Shown: positions 10,348 through 22,600 of the stretch, one piece after another | Position numbering within the stretch: the stretch's first letter is position 1 | How the letters are laid out: every line of letters starts with the position of its first letter | DNA from: Xanthoparmelia taractica | Taxonomy: Eukaryota > Ascomycota > Lecanoromycetes > Lecanorales > Parmeliaceae | Direction of reading: 5' to 3' | DNA length: 64,000 bases | Assembly: GCA_033085395.1 (NCBI GenBank) | Contig: MU853200.1 | Location: 52,297-116,296, forward strand | Translations under genes and position numbers: made by a program | Notes under the pieces: model-generated | What the model was told of the DNA's origin: nothing | Database searches by the model: none | Seen by the model: only the letters and a program-made list of their open reading frames with translations

Positions 10348-12871
10348 CTACGACGGATCCCTCTCTTCCTTCTCTACATACTCAGGCGGCGGTAACTCAC
10401 CCCCTGCCTCCATGCCCTCATCCGCAGCTATCCACACCTTCCCCAGCTCCCTCTCAATCTCCTCCCTGCGCTTCCGCCAACCCTCTACCTTCGCCAATCT
10501 CTCCCTCAAAGATTCAAGCTCCCGCTCCACTCCCTCTTTTTCCTCCTCCGTGCCGATCCTATCAAAAGTCCACTCGTCGCCTTCTTCGCCTTGGCCAAGA
10601 TCCAAATTCCACTCATGATACCGCTTGAGGCTGACTCTTGTACTTATGGTCAGTAAAGTGATGCCTCGTTCCTTGCATCGCTCGTAAAGCAGGCCTTCGA
10701 CATCGGAAGAAACAGCCGATGTGCCCTCATCAATGACCGCATAGCGCGGCTCATGATACATCAACCGCGCAAACGCCATTCGCTGCTTTTCACCACCCGA
10801 GAGGACATCTTTCCACTCCTTCCTTACATCCCAGCCGCCTTCCCGTTCGGGCAGGTAGCCTAACCGTACCTCGTCGAGGATGCGTAATAGCTCGTGGTCC
10901 TTGCGGCCGGAATCGCGCATATCGATTTCGGAGTGCGGATAGATGACTTGGTCCCTTAGGGTGCCGCTGGCGAGGTACGGCCGTTGCGGGAGGAACATGA
11001 GGCCGTCTGTGCCTGTACTGCGGGGCCTTGACACTAGACCATGGTAGACCGGCCAGAGGCCAGCTAGGACGCGAGCAATAGATGATTTCCCGGCGCCGTT
11101 CGGACCAGAGATTAGGACATGCGCGCCTGGAGTAATTGTGAAGGAGAGGGAGGGGATGAGCAGGTCGCCTGGAAGAGGATGAATGGCTGGAGCGACGAGC
11201 GGTACGTTTTCAAGACGTACGCCGTCGTAGCCGCGGTGGAGAGTGCCGAGGACGTCAGAGAGGGAGTAGGGTTCAGGGGATGTGCCACGAGGAGGGTAGT
11301 AGGCAGAGGCGTGGACGCGATGGAGCGTGGAGATGAGGGTGTAGACGTGGGATGTGTAGCCTGCCAGTTCGGAAAGATCTTTAATACTGTACATCATGCG
11401 TCCGCCAGCGTCGGCGAGTGAGAGCATGAGGCGTTTATTGGTGATGAACTGTTGCATGCGGCCATGGGAGCGCTTTGCGGGAGATGAGGATGTGGTGGTA
11501 CCGGTGGAAGAGAGCTCGGAATGGCCGCCTAGACCACCCCATTCTGGCAAAAAGACGGGGAGGGAGGTGATGAGGTAGCCGAAGGCTGACCAGGAGTATT
11601 TCAGGACAAAATCTTCGAGCATGTTGTAGCGGATCTTGAGATGGTAGATGCCCTCCATCCATACTTTAAGATCTTTGTACCCTTTGTCAAGGAATACCTT
11701 CTCCATGCCTGCGCCGCCATAGAATGCCACTTCTTCAGCGTTCGCTATCAGCCGTGCATGCAGCCCTCTGAAATCTCCTTCCTTGCGTCCTTCAACTGCC
11801 TTCAGTTTCCCAAACGGTGGTGAAAGCCGACGCAATGCCGTTGCTGTGATGAAGTAATTAGCTAAAAGACCTGTCAGGGCCAGCGGCCCCAAAGATCGGA
11901 AGAGCTGATAGTTGAATACGAAAAGATCCACCAAAGGTTTCCCAAGAGACGAATAAAGGGAGGCGGCTGAAGCAGTAAAGAGGGTCAGATCGTTAGTGAT
12001 GAATTGGTCTGCTCCTTGGCCAATGCCACCATCAAGATTCAGCAGCTTATAGTAGTTGAGGTTGTCATTCAGATAGAGGTCGTGGATATATCGAGTGAGT
12101 CTCGTGCGAAATGCTATGGAGACTTTGCTCTGGAGGAATTTAATAGCGGCATTGGTGTATGATGCAAAGCCTGAAAACGTTAACTGATATCCTAGCCTCT
12201 TTGTTTAAACCCAACGTACCACCGACGCCGCACCACTTGACAATCCCCCAGAGGAAGCTTCTTCCGTTCCCAGCTACCAAATCCCTTACTATCTCTCCAT
12301 CAAGTCTCGTCACCACTAGCGAGAGGTAGGTCCGAAGTAAGAGGAATAGCCCCTGACTGAACAGTAACCCCGACTCCTTGCTGTTCCAGCGCGGAACCAT
12401 GATGCTTAAAAGACTCAAGAATTGGTGTATGAAGGCGATATTGAGGCCGGGCTTTGTATTTGGTGGAGGAACTTGACCGGCTACCTGGCTGTCCCCAAGT
12501 CGCGCTGCTCGAGGAGGGTTCAGGAAGAGGCGTCTATGTGCATCGAAAGTCGTAGGTCTCGTGGGATAGATCTTGACCTCTGCTGTCGAGGACCGATAAG
12601 GCACGATTATCGTCCTTGATCCATCCTTGCCCCGCAAGCCCGAATTTCGCCGTAGGAGTCTTTGACGCTGAGCGTTCTTTATCAACTCTCTTTTCCGCCA
12701 AATTTGAACTCCATAAGTCCCAGATATAATGGCTATGAGCAAAGCTAGCGTAGCTGCAAGCCGTGTTACTTTCGAGGTCTGCTTATATGTCGAGCGAAAG
12801 AGGCGAGCCCATGGTCCAAGTGCCGCTAGCAAAGGATTGAAAGAATGAGGAAGGGTCGACTGAGCTGCCAT
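10348..12871 (-). CDS. Peroxisomal ABCD-subfamily half ABC transporter (Pxa1/Pxa2 type, fatty acyl-CoA import)
   Basis: Two exons, 12871-12220 and 12170-10348, are joined by a 49-bp intron (GTACGT...CAG), giving 824 aa. The N-terminus (MAAQSTLPHSFNPLL) and one hydrophobic segment precede the transmembrane domain. The region NAEEVAFYGGAGMEK is the EAA-like loop typical of peroxisomal ABCD proteins. The nucleotide-binding domain has Walker A GPNGAGKSS, signature LSGGEKQRMAF and Walker B YAVIDEGTSAVS; family members usually read DECTSAVS, so Cys is replaced by Gly next to the catalytic Glu. ABCD half-transporters dimerise in the peroxisome membrane and bring in long-chain acyl-CoA for beta-oxidation. 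I cannot say from sequence memory whether this is the Pxa1 or Pxa2 partner. Start M12871 is chosen over a methionine 8 codons upstream by similarity. Confidence 0.9.
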
Positions 12872-15657
12872 TGTTCTCTGCTCCAATTGCATCAAAACGT
12901 GCTACCGTTGGTGGAACGCACAGGGCAGCATCCAGCGCAAAGGAGCACAGCACGATAACATCATATCGAGGGGAAATTCTATACTCTGTCTTGCCGCTCA
13001 TGGAATTATTTATTCTGGTACGAATGAGCAGAGTATACAGAGGTGGTTCTATGAACCGGTCGTTCGTCTGAGGCCTCGGCTGCGGGAGTCAAGAGTGACG
13101 GCAAGGTTTGCCGAAAGAGTCTCGCCAACGGAATAACGTAAAGCCGGTGGACAAAGACCACATTGACTATCGCGTCCCTCGAATCTCATTGAGTGAAAGA
13201 ATAGATACATATTGTCAACTTCAACATCTCGAAAAACGTACAAACGCAAATCGTCAGAATGTTGTTCAGCGAATTGGCTGGCGGTCAGGCAAACTGGCAA
13301 AGTTGGCGTTCCGACTTGTTGTGCAACGAATGGCTCAATAAAATGCAGAGCGGACTCAGCTCTACATCTTATGAAAACCAAATCTTTGTCTTATGTGGGC
13401 TAGGATTTAAGCCATATATTCTGCCAGGACTGGGATATAGGTTGACAACCGACTGTTGGGTTGCACCCTTCCCCCAAATATGGGCTCCTTGCCAGCCTAA
13501 AGCTGGTCTGGGACTTGTGCACGTTATTCATCGACCAGAATTGATCTTGGACAACTCCTCAACATCAGGACTGCTGCTTGCGTTGATCTCGCAACCTTCG
13601 AAAGAATTACTACAGTGATCCAAGAGTGGCCCCACTTGTCATACACAAAGACCAAAAGCAGATGGCCATTGTGACAGATTCGAGTTGTCAGCATCGGATT
13701 CGGCTGAGAATCATCTTCAGGAAAGCGCCTGACGCGACGTTGGTGTGCTTGAGGACCCATGCCAGACCCCGACTACTTGACGCCCAGCTTGACATGTAAA
13801 GCAATGATTCATTCACTGATTCTGTAAGACTGCAGCAGTCCATGTAATCCATACATAATCCTCATGTGCACGCTTTGACGTTGTTGAATATGAAGAGACA
13901 CACTACGTCGAACAAGCTAACAGCTAACATTCTTGAAAAGGGCAAGATCGCTACGTGTGTGATGGCATCCAAGTCTGACGGGGGCGTTGTTGGCCCCGTA
14001 CAGCGAGTACAAGGGAGCCCGCCTTGCGCACCAGCGGTTTCAGAAAATCATGCGCCGCGATACTCATCAGCTGAAGCTCGTCCTCAAGGCGGGGGACTTT
14101 TATATCTGCGAAATTTCCGACTACTCCACGGGCGGGACCGCCTCTTAGAAGTGCCGAGGACTAGGGTCGCACAAATTCTTCCGGAACAAGTCGTCCATGA
14201 TCGTTATCGAGCTCTTCAAATAGATTCGTCGAAGCAGCATGTTGACGAAGGGTAACTTGGTCCATATGCCAATGCCGCAGCTTCGTGAGACGGTCAGGCC
14301 TATAAGGGCACTTTGAGTGGATGAATAGAAGCGGTACGGATATCCGTGTCCACAAGAAGGCGTTGGATAAAAGGTGATGTTTAAGAAACGTTGACGACGC
14401 CTGAATGTCTTTTCCTTCCTGGACTGAACCTGATGCCAGCAAGCGATCTGGAGCTTTGTTCATGCTATCTTGATCTTCTGTGTGTCTGTCGCCTGATAAT
14501 TCATTTCTCTAAGTCAACTGTGACAAGCTGGCCATATTACAACAAGTAAAGTAAAATAGACAAGCTTAAGTGCAGAGTTAAGAGGATAGAGAATCGGACG
14601 GCTGAGACAAGTTTCCGTAGGGTTAGGGCTGCAGCCCTTGAGTCAAACCTCTTACCCTAAAGTACTTCGTAGTCCTGACCCGCGTGGGGGTGAACCCTTT
14701 TCTATCGCTAGTACTAGAATCTAAAGGTCGACCCCAATGACTTCTCTCTGTTCTAACGCCTTGCCATCGTCTTAGATATCGAACTAGTCAGAAGGAGGCT
14801 GTATCTTTGAAGACAACCACTAAGGACAAGTCGAATCGGCAGGGAACACAAGGATTGTTCCCTGATATAATTGGTGCACTGGGAAATCTCGAAACGGACG
14901 AGAGCTGCCAGATTGGACAAGTATAGTATCGTGTTTCGCTTTACTCAGCCACTCGGATGCGCTGCAGCCTATGAGCCATCTATATGTCCAGCTGTTTACC
15001 AAGTACATCTTCCTTAGGCCTCATCTGTGCACTTCAAGATCGTGCCCAGTGCTGCCGAGTGGCGTTTTCGAAGCGGCTGAGGGTGAATGCTAGAGATTAA
15101 TTTTGCACAGCAGCCACAGTACGCCTTTGGTTTATATCGCTTGCGGAGATGTCCGACCGAGCCCGGCGGGTGTGCCTTACCTACACGCGAATCCATCCGA
15201 CGCCTGCAGAAGACCTTGGGTGGGATGCTACAGTAATTTCGCTTCAAAACCATGCATTCTAGCGTGTCGTTGTTTTTATTTCAAGTACCTACGATCTACG
15301 AAGTACCAAGTATCAACCCAAGATGAAATGCGCCAACCATGGAGTAAGGGTTCTTCAGCCCATGCATTCAGGCGATCAAAAGAATTCATCGGCAGTTGAA
15401 CATAGGCGCCTCCACGGGCCGCGAGCTTGCGGAGAACTGCGAATCGACATGTTGATGGTTGATCGCACCATGGGACGGAACGTAACGGGAGGATCAGCAT
15501 GCAGAAGCTAATATAGGAACCTTTTGTCTCTATATTTATTGTGCTCAAACCATCATGTCTCCGGAAACCAAATGTTCCCAGCCAGGAAGACTGTCTAGGG
15601 CATTGGAACGACAGTTGACGACATTGGCACAACAGAAGCTCACGGAAAGCTGTCTAC
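12872..15657. other. Gene-poor spacer, 2.8 kb
   Basis: No complete gene is supported here. Open frames are short, unpaired and scattered on both strands. A 62-codon coding-like block at 13963-14148 is listed separately. A single TTAGGG-like motif near 14620-14630 is not an array. The part just upstream of 15658 is the promoter of the triplicated-module gene. Confidence 0.55.
13963..14148 (+). pseudogene. Coding-like relic, 61 codons then TAG
   Basis: Reading the frame that ends at a TAG at 14146-14148 gives WHPSLTGALLAPYSEYKGAR followed by LAHQRFQKIMRR and LKLVLKAGDFYICEIS. This has normal amino-acid composition and alternating hydrophobic pattern, unlike the other frames here. The frame is closed upstream by TGA at 13960-13962, with the text before it also readable (SLRV). 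I do not recognise a family. It is best seen as an exon or a remnant of a lost gene. Confidence 0.35.
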
Positions 15658-17133
15658 ATGTTGTCTTTAAGGAATATATTGGTGACCTGGCTCTACTTGG
15701 TCTCCATTTTAACTGCGAACCCGATTCACACGATTCGGGAACTTGACTCCGTGCCCACGACGCAATCTCAGACCCTGCATGGACCAAGGTTCCAATTCGC
15801 AAGATGCAACACCAACGGGAAACTTTGGAGGTCGTCAGACGAACCATGCAAGCTGCACCGCAGAGCTCACGACCTCGAGATAGGGAGAGCCGTCCCGTAC
15901 ATGCTCGTCTTGCCCATCGATCACGCAGCTTCGACGTTTTGGGAACGTTACTGTGCAATCCTGCCACGAGTCAACATGCAGTGGTCGCTACAAGCCCTAT
16001 TACCTAGCTTGTGGATCAGACAAGGCGATCTGGAGCTCCTTTTGCGCTCTGTAAGCGGACCGATACCATGGTCCGTCGTAGCAGGATTTGCGCATAAGAT
16101 GCTTTGCGAGAAACAGTTAGGATGGATTGGCACGTACAACAATATAGACCAGAACACCACGACGGATCAGGCTGTCGGTGTGACCCCGCGAGACGCAAAC
16201 AACCAGCTCTCGTTGCCGCAACCTCCTCTGACCGATTCAAGGACAGTCAGCGAAGCGAAAGACACCCTATTGAAGAAGCGTGGCCAAATCCGCCTCGTCT
16301 CCTTCAAAATTTACGACGCAATCGTGCCACTCTCCCTCGCGGCACCCTATATGAAAGCCTTCTTCGACGCCATCGCTATTGAAGCTGCCGGCGCTTGGAG
16401 GTCCCAACCACAAGCGGCACTGCTAACAGTGACCCAAGGGCCCTTTCAGCTAACCGCGTCCTGCCTGGGAGCACGGATCCCATGGTCCGCGCTCGCGTTG
16501 GCCGCACAGCAATTCTCCGCCCAGACGGACGCCTTCTTCGTCAACACCTTCGACGCCTTTTACGAAGAATCCGGCTCCGCCATCACCCTCGCCTTCAGCC
16601 TGCGCCTCCTCCTCCAGGTCCCGGTGCAACAAGCTCAAGGCCCCCTGACCCTCTCCGTTCCCTCGAAAAGAACAAGAAGAACCCTCCATGCTCAAACACC
16701 ACCAACCCCTTCCACCGCCACCCCCCATTCCCTACACCCCCGCAGCCCCTTATCCCCCCTCTCCCCCCAAATCCGCGTCACCAAATTCCTCCACACCCTC
16801 GTCGCCATGGCCCCTACCGCCCTCGCCGCCGCCCACCTCGAAGACTTCTACACCCTCATCGCCCTCAAGATCGAAACCGGCCAGCTCGCCCACACCACCC
16901 CCGGCAAAAAGGTCGTCTGCTCCCTCTGGGACTTCGAGCTGACCTTCTCGTGCGAGAACATGGTCGTGCCGTTGAGCTTTGTGCAGGCGTTTGCGATTGA
17001 TATGGCGGCGTGGAGTGCGAGGCATTTTACGGGGTTTTATGATGCGCAGGTGAGCGGGGAGGGGGCGCTGGAGGGGTTGGTCATTTCTGTGCAGATGAGG
17101 TTGAAGGGGATGGGGATGGGGTTGGGGGAGTAG
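15658..17133 (+). CDS. Secreted-looking protein with three diverged copies of one ~110-aa module
   Basis: Single exon, 491 aa. The start is set by ATG at 15658, which opens a classic signal peptide (MLSLRNILVTWLYLVSILTA, then NPIH). After it come three modules at about residues 72-150, 213-320 and 371-482. Each module has a first half with a Pro/Ala-rich helix before an aromatic cluster (LPIDHAASTFWERY, VPLSLAAPYMKAFFDAIA, APTALAAAHLEDFYTLIA) and a second half with a strand then helix (GDLELLLRSVSGPIPWSVVA, GPFQLTASCLGARIPWSALA, WDFELTFSCENMVVPLSFVQ). Copies 2 and 3 share LTASC/LTFSC, and all end in a hydrophobic strand. A Pro/Ser/Thr linker of about 40 residues separates copies 2 and 3. I recognise no family. 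A secreted or cell-wall role is inferred from the signal peptide only. Third-position C is strongly favoured from about 16550 to 16960. Confidence 0.75.
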   Translation: MLSLRNILVTWLYLVSILTANPIHTIRELDSVPTTQSQTLHGPRFQFARCNTNGKLWRSSDEPCKLHRRAHDLEIGRAVPYMLVLPIDHAASTFWERYCAILPRVNMQWSLQALLPSLWIRQGDLELLLRSVSGPIPWSVVAGFAHKMLCEKQLGWIGTYNNIDQNTTTDQAVGVTPRDANNQLSLPQPPLTDSRTVSEAKDTLLKKRGQIRLVSFKIYDAIVPLSLAAPYMKAFFDAIAIEAAGAWRSQPQAALLTVTQGPFQLTASCLGARIPWSALALAAQQFSAQTDAFFVNTFDAFYEESGSAITLAFSLRLLLQVPVQQAQGPLTLSVPSKRTRRTLHAQTPPTPSTATPHSLHPRSPLSPLSPQIRVTKFLHTLVAMAPTALAAAHLEDFYTLIALKIETGQLAHTTPGKKVVCSLWDFELTFSCENMVVPLSFVQAFAIDMAAWSARHFTGFYDAQVSGEGALEGLVISVQMRLKGMGMGLGE

Positions 17134-17513
17134 GGCGGTTTGGGGTTTTGGGGGGTGATTGGTTGGGGGGGCGGGTGGATAGCTATGTACCGTAGTCCTT
17201 TTTAACAACCTGTTCTGGCTGAATTCGTGGGGGGTTTCTATCAACCGATTCAGCACTGCCCTGGCTGCTGCTGTATTTATATATTGTGGGAATTCTTCTG
17301 TACAAAATTCTAGATTCGGCTAATGCTCCGACCATCACTATTGACATCTGAACACATGTGATACCATCGAAACATCTATATACGTCGAGAATATCAACGC
17401 TGCGCTATGCATGCATGCAATGCAACGCTCGCTCCAGCATTGGGGGCAATGGCTATGCGTGAAAACACGGTGTATCCATCTTTCGCTCAATCAAACATGC
17501 CACCTCACTTCAC
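17134..17513. other. Convergent 3' spacer
   Basis: 380 bp separate the stops of the triplicated-module gene (plus) and the PAF-AH-like gene (minus). It holds only the 3' ends of both; G-rich just after 17133. No other feature seen. Confidence 0.5.
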
Positions 17514-19107
17514 TTACTCCTTCCTGACCTCGCCCTGTACAATCGCGTCGCTAGGCTGCTCAGCCTCAACCGCATGCCCTTTCGACTCAGCCAAAACATT
17601 ACTGTCGTCGTTGAGTGGTATAGCTATCCATCCTTTAACGGACCCGTCCGTTGCTAGTATCCTATGGTCTTGAGCCAACGGGAACATCTGATCTCCTTCC
17701 CGCTGCTGCTCATCCGGACCTTCCATCCCCATCTCCATCTCCGAAGCCGAGGTGTCTGCGACCCTGACGCCACCCCTCCTCAACGACTCCAGTATCGCGC
17801 GGACGTTGAGACGCAGCGTGCGTTCTGGATCCTCGGCTTTGAAAATCTTCCTCGTTGTCCAGGGGAACAAGGGGCCGAAATCTGACTGCGAGAGATGCGC
17901 CGAGGAGACGGGGTAGAAGATGTGCGGATATGCTTCCATGGCGGATTTTTGGCCGGCAGGTGGCGAGATGACGCGTTTTGTTTCCTGCAAGTTGCTGGTC
18001 CATTTGAAAAAGGCTTCGCTGAGGATGGCTAGGGGCGGGGATCCATTTCTCGAAGTGTGAGCGGGGAGCGCTTTGGACCAGAGGTAGGAGGTCGGAGTGC
18101 TTAGGAGTGGCAGGGTCCAGAGATCTAGCAGGGCGATGGGCGTAGAGGGTGTCACTTGGGAGACAAGTGAGGAACCTGGAAGTGGACGGTAGAGGGGTGT
18201 GTAGCCATTGGATGGGTTAGAGTCATGATAGTAGACCGATTTGATGAATTGCACTACGGTTGCTGCCCCGAATGAGTGGCCGGACCAGGAAATCTTGCCC
18301 GGTGTGTGGACGTCGAGCGCGGAGGCGAACATGCCCAGAGAAACTGGGTCATCGGACTTTCCCACCCCAATGTTGTGCAATTGCGCGGGATTCGTATCGA
18401 GCTTGAGCAGCGCTTCATGTATCAAGCCCATTTCCCAGAGCCGTATTTCGAGCTGCTTGTTCCGAACCTCCTCTACTTCCGGCGATGGCTTGTAAGGAAG
18501 AGCGCGGTAATCCACAGCTTTCGCCGGGAGTCCGTCCGTAGAGTGTATCAATGATATAGGCGCACTACCGTCCCTGTGTTCCGGCGCAACGACTACCAAT
18601 CCATGGCTTGCCAATGAGCCAGTCAAGTGGCTGTATGCATTTCTCGTTCCTCCCAATCCGTGTGAAAAAACCATGACCGGCCATCGTCCTCCTATATCCA
18701 CCGACGGAGGGAGCAATTGGGCGTCTTGCGAAGCAGGAATCGTGGTGTGGAAGATCAGGCGAAGGAGGGGCAGGTATCTAAGGATGTCAGTTCCCGAGAT
18801 TCAAGACAGACTGAGAGGCTCACGATAAGAATGAAGCGAGCCTAGGACCAGCGCTCAAGAATCGGGCATATGCGCGGAAATAGTCCACTTGCGGATTGGG
18901 TAACCAGTGCACCGGCTTGGACTTGGTAGGCTGTTGGCAAGGGTAAAAGATTCGGAAGCTGACGGTCGTTATAGACGCATCTGGGGGCGGGCAGTCTGTC
19001 TGTAATTCTGAGACTAGGATCTCGAGCTCTTGAGTGCCGACACTGTAAGGACCGGTATAAGCAGGGAAGGAAGGAACAGGGTTTAAGCGGGCGAGAAAAG
19101 AGGACAT
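17514..19107 (-). CDS. Platelet-activating factor acetylhydrolase-like lipase (alpha/beta hydrolase)
   Basis: Exons 19107-18824 and 18777-17514 (515 aa); the 46-bp intron (GTGAGC...TAG) joins GPRLASFL to SYLPLLRL. The N-terminus shows the family pattern, with a GPYSVGTQELEI strand before FRIFYPC. The core has VMVFSHGLGGTRNAYS (oxyanion region), the nucleophile motif SGHSFGAATVV, the acid in LLDLWTLPL and the histidine in SSAHLSQSDF, so a complete Ser-Asp-His triad is visible. Family members release short or oxidised acyl chains from phospholipids. No signal peptide is evident, so an intracellular enzyme is likely. The C-terminal tail of about 80 residues is acidic and probably disordered. Start M19107 (MSSFLARLNP) is preferred over a methionine four codons upstream. 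Confidence 0.88.
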
Positions 19108-19635
19108 TATTGTGGGCACGCGATCATCAGCGCTGCCTATGACTATGATCTATAGCGCTATTATGTACACACGAACTCTCGTGCAATGCTGGATGAGCAG
19201 AAAGGATAGAAATAGACGAAAGGAAAGAAGGAAAAAGGAAGAAATAAATAGATGTAGAAAGGATGGATTGTAATATTGACGTCTGATCACTTTTATTTTT
19301 GCCATCCGGATACAAGAATTTTCCATTTTAAAAATCCCACGCTTGGCTTGATGAGGTAGTCGGTCACTGGACCATGTATGCATACAGTACTGCTACTGCT
19401 ACTTACCTTTGCCCTGCATACCTTTTGGTCAACTATATACTCTCATGTTGTACTGCTCTACACGCCACTGCATGGTCGAATTCTACTTGAAAGTACCGAA
19501 TCAATTTCAATGCTCTGGTCGAATTGACTTTGGGCGGTCCCGTGTCATCCTCGTATTCGTTCCGCTCTCCAGTCACCCTTTCATGGCTTAAATACCAGAC
19601 ATGATTCCTAGCGATCAATCCAACCGGCACACATC
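19108..19635. other. Spacer upstream of the PAF-AH-like gene
   Basis: 528 bp hold the promoter of the PAF-AH-like gene and the 3' end of UTP17. An A/T- and GAAA-rich patch lies at 19195-19330. Nothing else is supported. Confidence 0.5.
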
Positions 19636-22600
19636 TCATTCTGTTACTTTCCCAAAGTAAAGCGCCGCAACCTGTTCGAAAAGCTGCGTCACTGGGGGCA
19701 GCGCATATGCTGAACCCACGTCAAACACCTCAGCCAATCTGTCCCGGCTGACAACCGCTGGCCCATCACTCTCCACCCGCGGCTCGTCAATCACACTGCC
19801 AAATTTGGCTGTCGTAAGCGAAGCATCCTTGCTCATGTCGCCCACGGTCAGCATCGGTTGCCCACCGCCAAATAGGTCATTGAGTCCACGAGCAGATGTT
19901 CCTGCTTCCTCCGGCAATATCATAGGAACAGACGAGGACGATTGGCCAGCTGTTATACTTCGCACCTGAGCTACTGAGTCAATGGCGTAGAATCCCTTTC
20001 TTCCTGATGCAGACACCAGTGTTGTGACTGCCCTTGGTAAGTGTGTCAGAAATTGAGGAGCAGCATCCGCTGGATCGAAGACGGCAACTTGTGATTCCAG
20101 GCCTGCTTTTGAAGTTTGTGGTATCGCGACGGCGAAAAGTGAGTCGTGAGAATTTACGACAAGATGACTCCGTGCAAGCCGCTTTTCGGGCGAGAGACCA
20201 TGGGATGACAGATCGATACCATACTTTAGCTTGTCATCGACAAGATCATATACACAAAGCTCGTCCGATAATGTCACGATATACTTGTCGATGATACCAA
20301 GACCAAATAGTGGTCCTGCGTACATTCCAGTGTGCACGCTCTTTATCTCCCCACTATGTGTGTCAATGATGTAGATCGGATATGCCACTGACGATTGGAG
20401 ACCGGCAGCAAGAACCGACCCATCCTGCGAGAAAGCAAGCTTAGCACCCAGGAACCCGTTCTCGGTAGGAAACTCCGACATCTCTAAAGGTGTAGCGTGC
20501 TGGCAGTGCCAACTTTTTAGACCTTTTCCATCCTTGCTCTTCAGCTCTAGACCATTTCTTCGACGGATCGCTGGCTTCCATATTTTAACTATACCATCTT
20601 CACCAACAGTAGCGAAAGCGACAGAGATGGGATCTGAAACGAGATCGAGGACACCGCCCCGATCATTACGGTGCCCGGAAGGAGATGCATGTGGGTTGTC
20701 CATTCTTGAGATGAGCTCCCACACCTTCATATCAGCGTTCCACGACCAGAATTTCAGATATATCTCCTGCCTGGAAAGTACTTCTTCTAATACTTTTCTT
20801 TGATCGAAAGCAAAGGGTTCTAAATCCCTCTTTGGTGGCATCCATTCGTCCACAGAAGCGAGCCATTCCCCATTGAAGCTGGTCTGTATGTGCGTGACGT
20901 TGGGCTCCTCGACAATATTCGATTCTGGACCCATGTTTAGGGTCGTGATCTTTGTCCGTGTCAGAGCCTGCCGCGAGATCTGGTGAGCTGCTCCAACATC
21001 GAATGTTTGCAGATAAGAGGCATTCGGTCGCGTCATAGATAACTGTTTTGATATACTTGCAGGTGGTACTGCCAGTAGCAGACAACCAGGGTTGGAGAAG
21101 GAGGCGCAAGCCGGAAATCTAGACTTCTGAACTGCGCCCGTCTTCTGCGTCGCTATAGTCACAGTAGGTACAAAGGGTAGTGGCAGTCTTGCTTGCTGAA
21201 CAGCTGGTATCTGTATGCCTGCGATGCTGAAGGTTGGTCGAAGTTCAGAGGTAGAAAGGATCATGGCGGAGTTATCGGCAAGTCGGATGCCATACGAAGA
21301 TCCAAAGGGAGAGACAACAATACTCTCAACGGCGGCACCAAGGTGGGGAAGGTGTTGTCGCTGTCCCGTCTCTAGCTGCCAGAGTACAAGCGTAGTCTCT
21401 TGACCTCCAGAGATGACATAATTGCCTATAGATGTAAGCAGATTCAAAACTTGAAGTGAAGAACACTCACCATCTGCAGACCACTTGACTGCTTGGACAG
21501 CGTTTCTATGCCAATGCAGTCGTCGAGAAGTAATTTCTACTGAGCTTCCTTTGCCTGCACCACGGTCTCTTTTGATGATCTTTCGTAGCAGATCCTCGTA
21601 AATATGAATCGAACCCTTTAGTCCTCCAACAACTATATCGATAACATCCGAACTCGATCTGCCTCCTTTAGAGATCTTTTGTATCTCCTCAGATGGCCTA
21701 ACCCTAACATTCGCACTGACTATGTATTCCGGGCACTCAATTATACGCCACCTATACGCAACATCTCTCAATAGTGACGCTGCAGGTTCATCGGACGATC
21801 CCAATATCAACTGCGATCCAGATGTGGCGACAATTACCCGACCCCTTTCTAAGACCTCAATTGATGATAAAGCTTCCTGGCTTGTGAACAGAGTCTTGAC
21901 ATCAGTCTTCGGGCCATTCTCATCGGCTGCGAGACGATGCACCGAAATCAGCCACGATCCTTGCCCTTTCCTGTCAACTGTATACACCAAGTCGCTACTT
22001 GGGTCGTCTGTGTTCTGCTTCGCAGTCACCAAAGAGTAAATAGACGAGGAGATTCTCCAACGGTTTAGCCTTGAGCCTTCGATCCAGTCCCATTTCTCAA
22101 TGCTGCCGGATATGGTTGAAAGGTAAAGATGGCCTTGCGTGGTGGAAGAGAACGAAAACGCCGACACACTCTCAGCTGTGTGAGTTCGGAGTTGGCGCAC
22201 AAGAAGCGAAGTCGAAGTCGAATATACAGCGATTGAGGTACTATATGCGACTAAAATGAACCTGGGGAGTACTGCTATTAGACACGAGGAGATAGGCTTT
22301 TCAAATCCTAGGTACCTACTTCTCATCCGGAGAAAAGACTAGATCCACATCAAGCATTTGTCCTCCCAAAGAGTCTGAGACTTTCCACGTCGCTACATCC
22401 ACAGCCATTTCTCTGCTCTTCTTTCCACTTGACTCTACGGTCCTATCATTGCGCTTCTTTTTCTTTGACTTGTGTTTTTTTGTCAACTTCTGACCGCCCT
22501 CTTGCGCTTTTTCTCGGCTTTCATGCCGATTTTTGGGTGCGGCGATTTGCCTATGATCCAAAAGCTCCCTCTCTTGCATTCCGGCCAACCCCGTATTACC

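Noticed and set aside
13259..13618. 120-codon plus-strand open frame
   Set aside because: Composition is not protein-like and no splice partner or family motif was seen.
14617..14640. TTAGGG-like motif as an interstitial telomere repeat
   Set aside because: Only one unit here, and only degenerate AGGGCT units near 53836; no array at either place.
15276..15632. Minus-strand open frame upstream of the triplicated-module gene
   Set aside because: No homology recognised, no start context or introns, and it lies in the promoter of the plus-strand gene.
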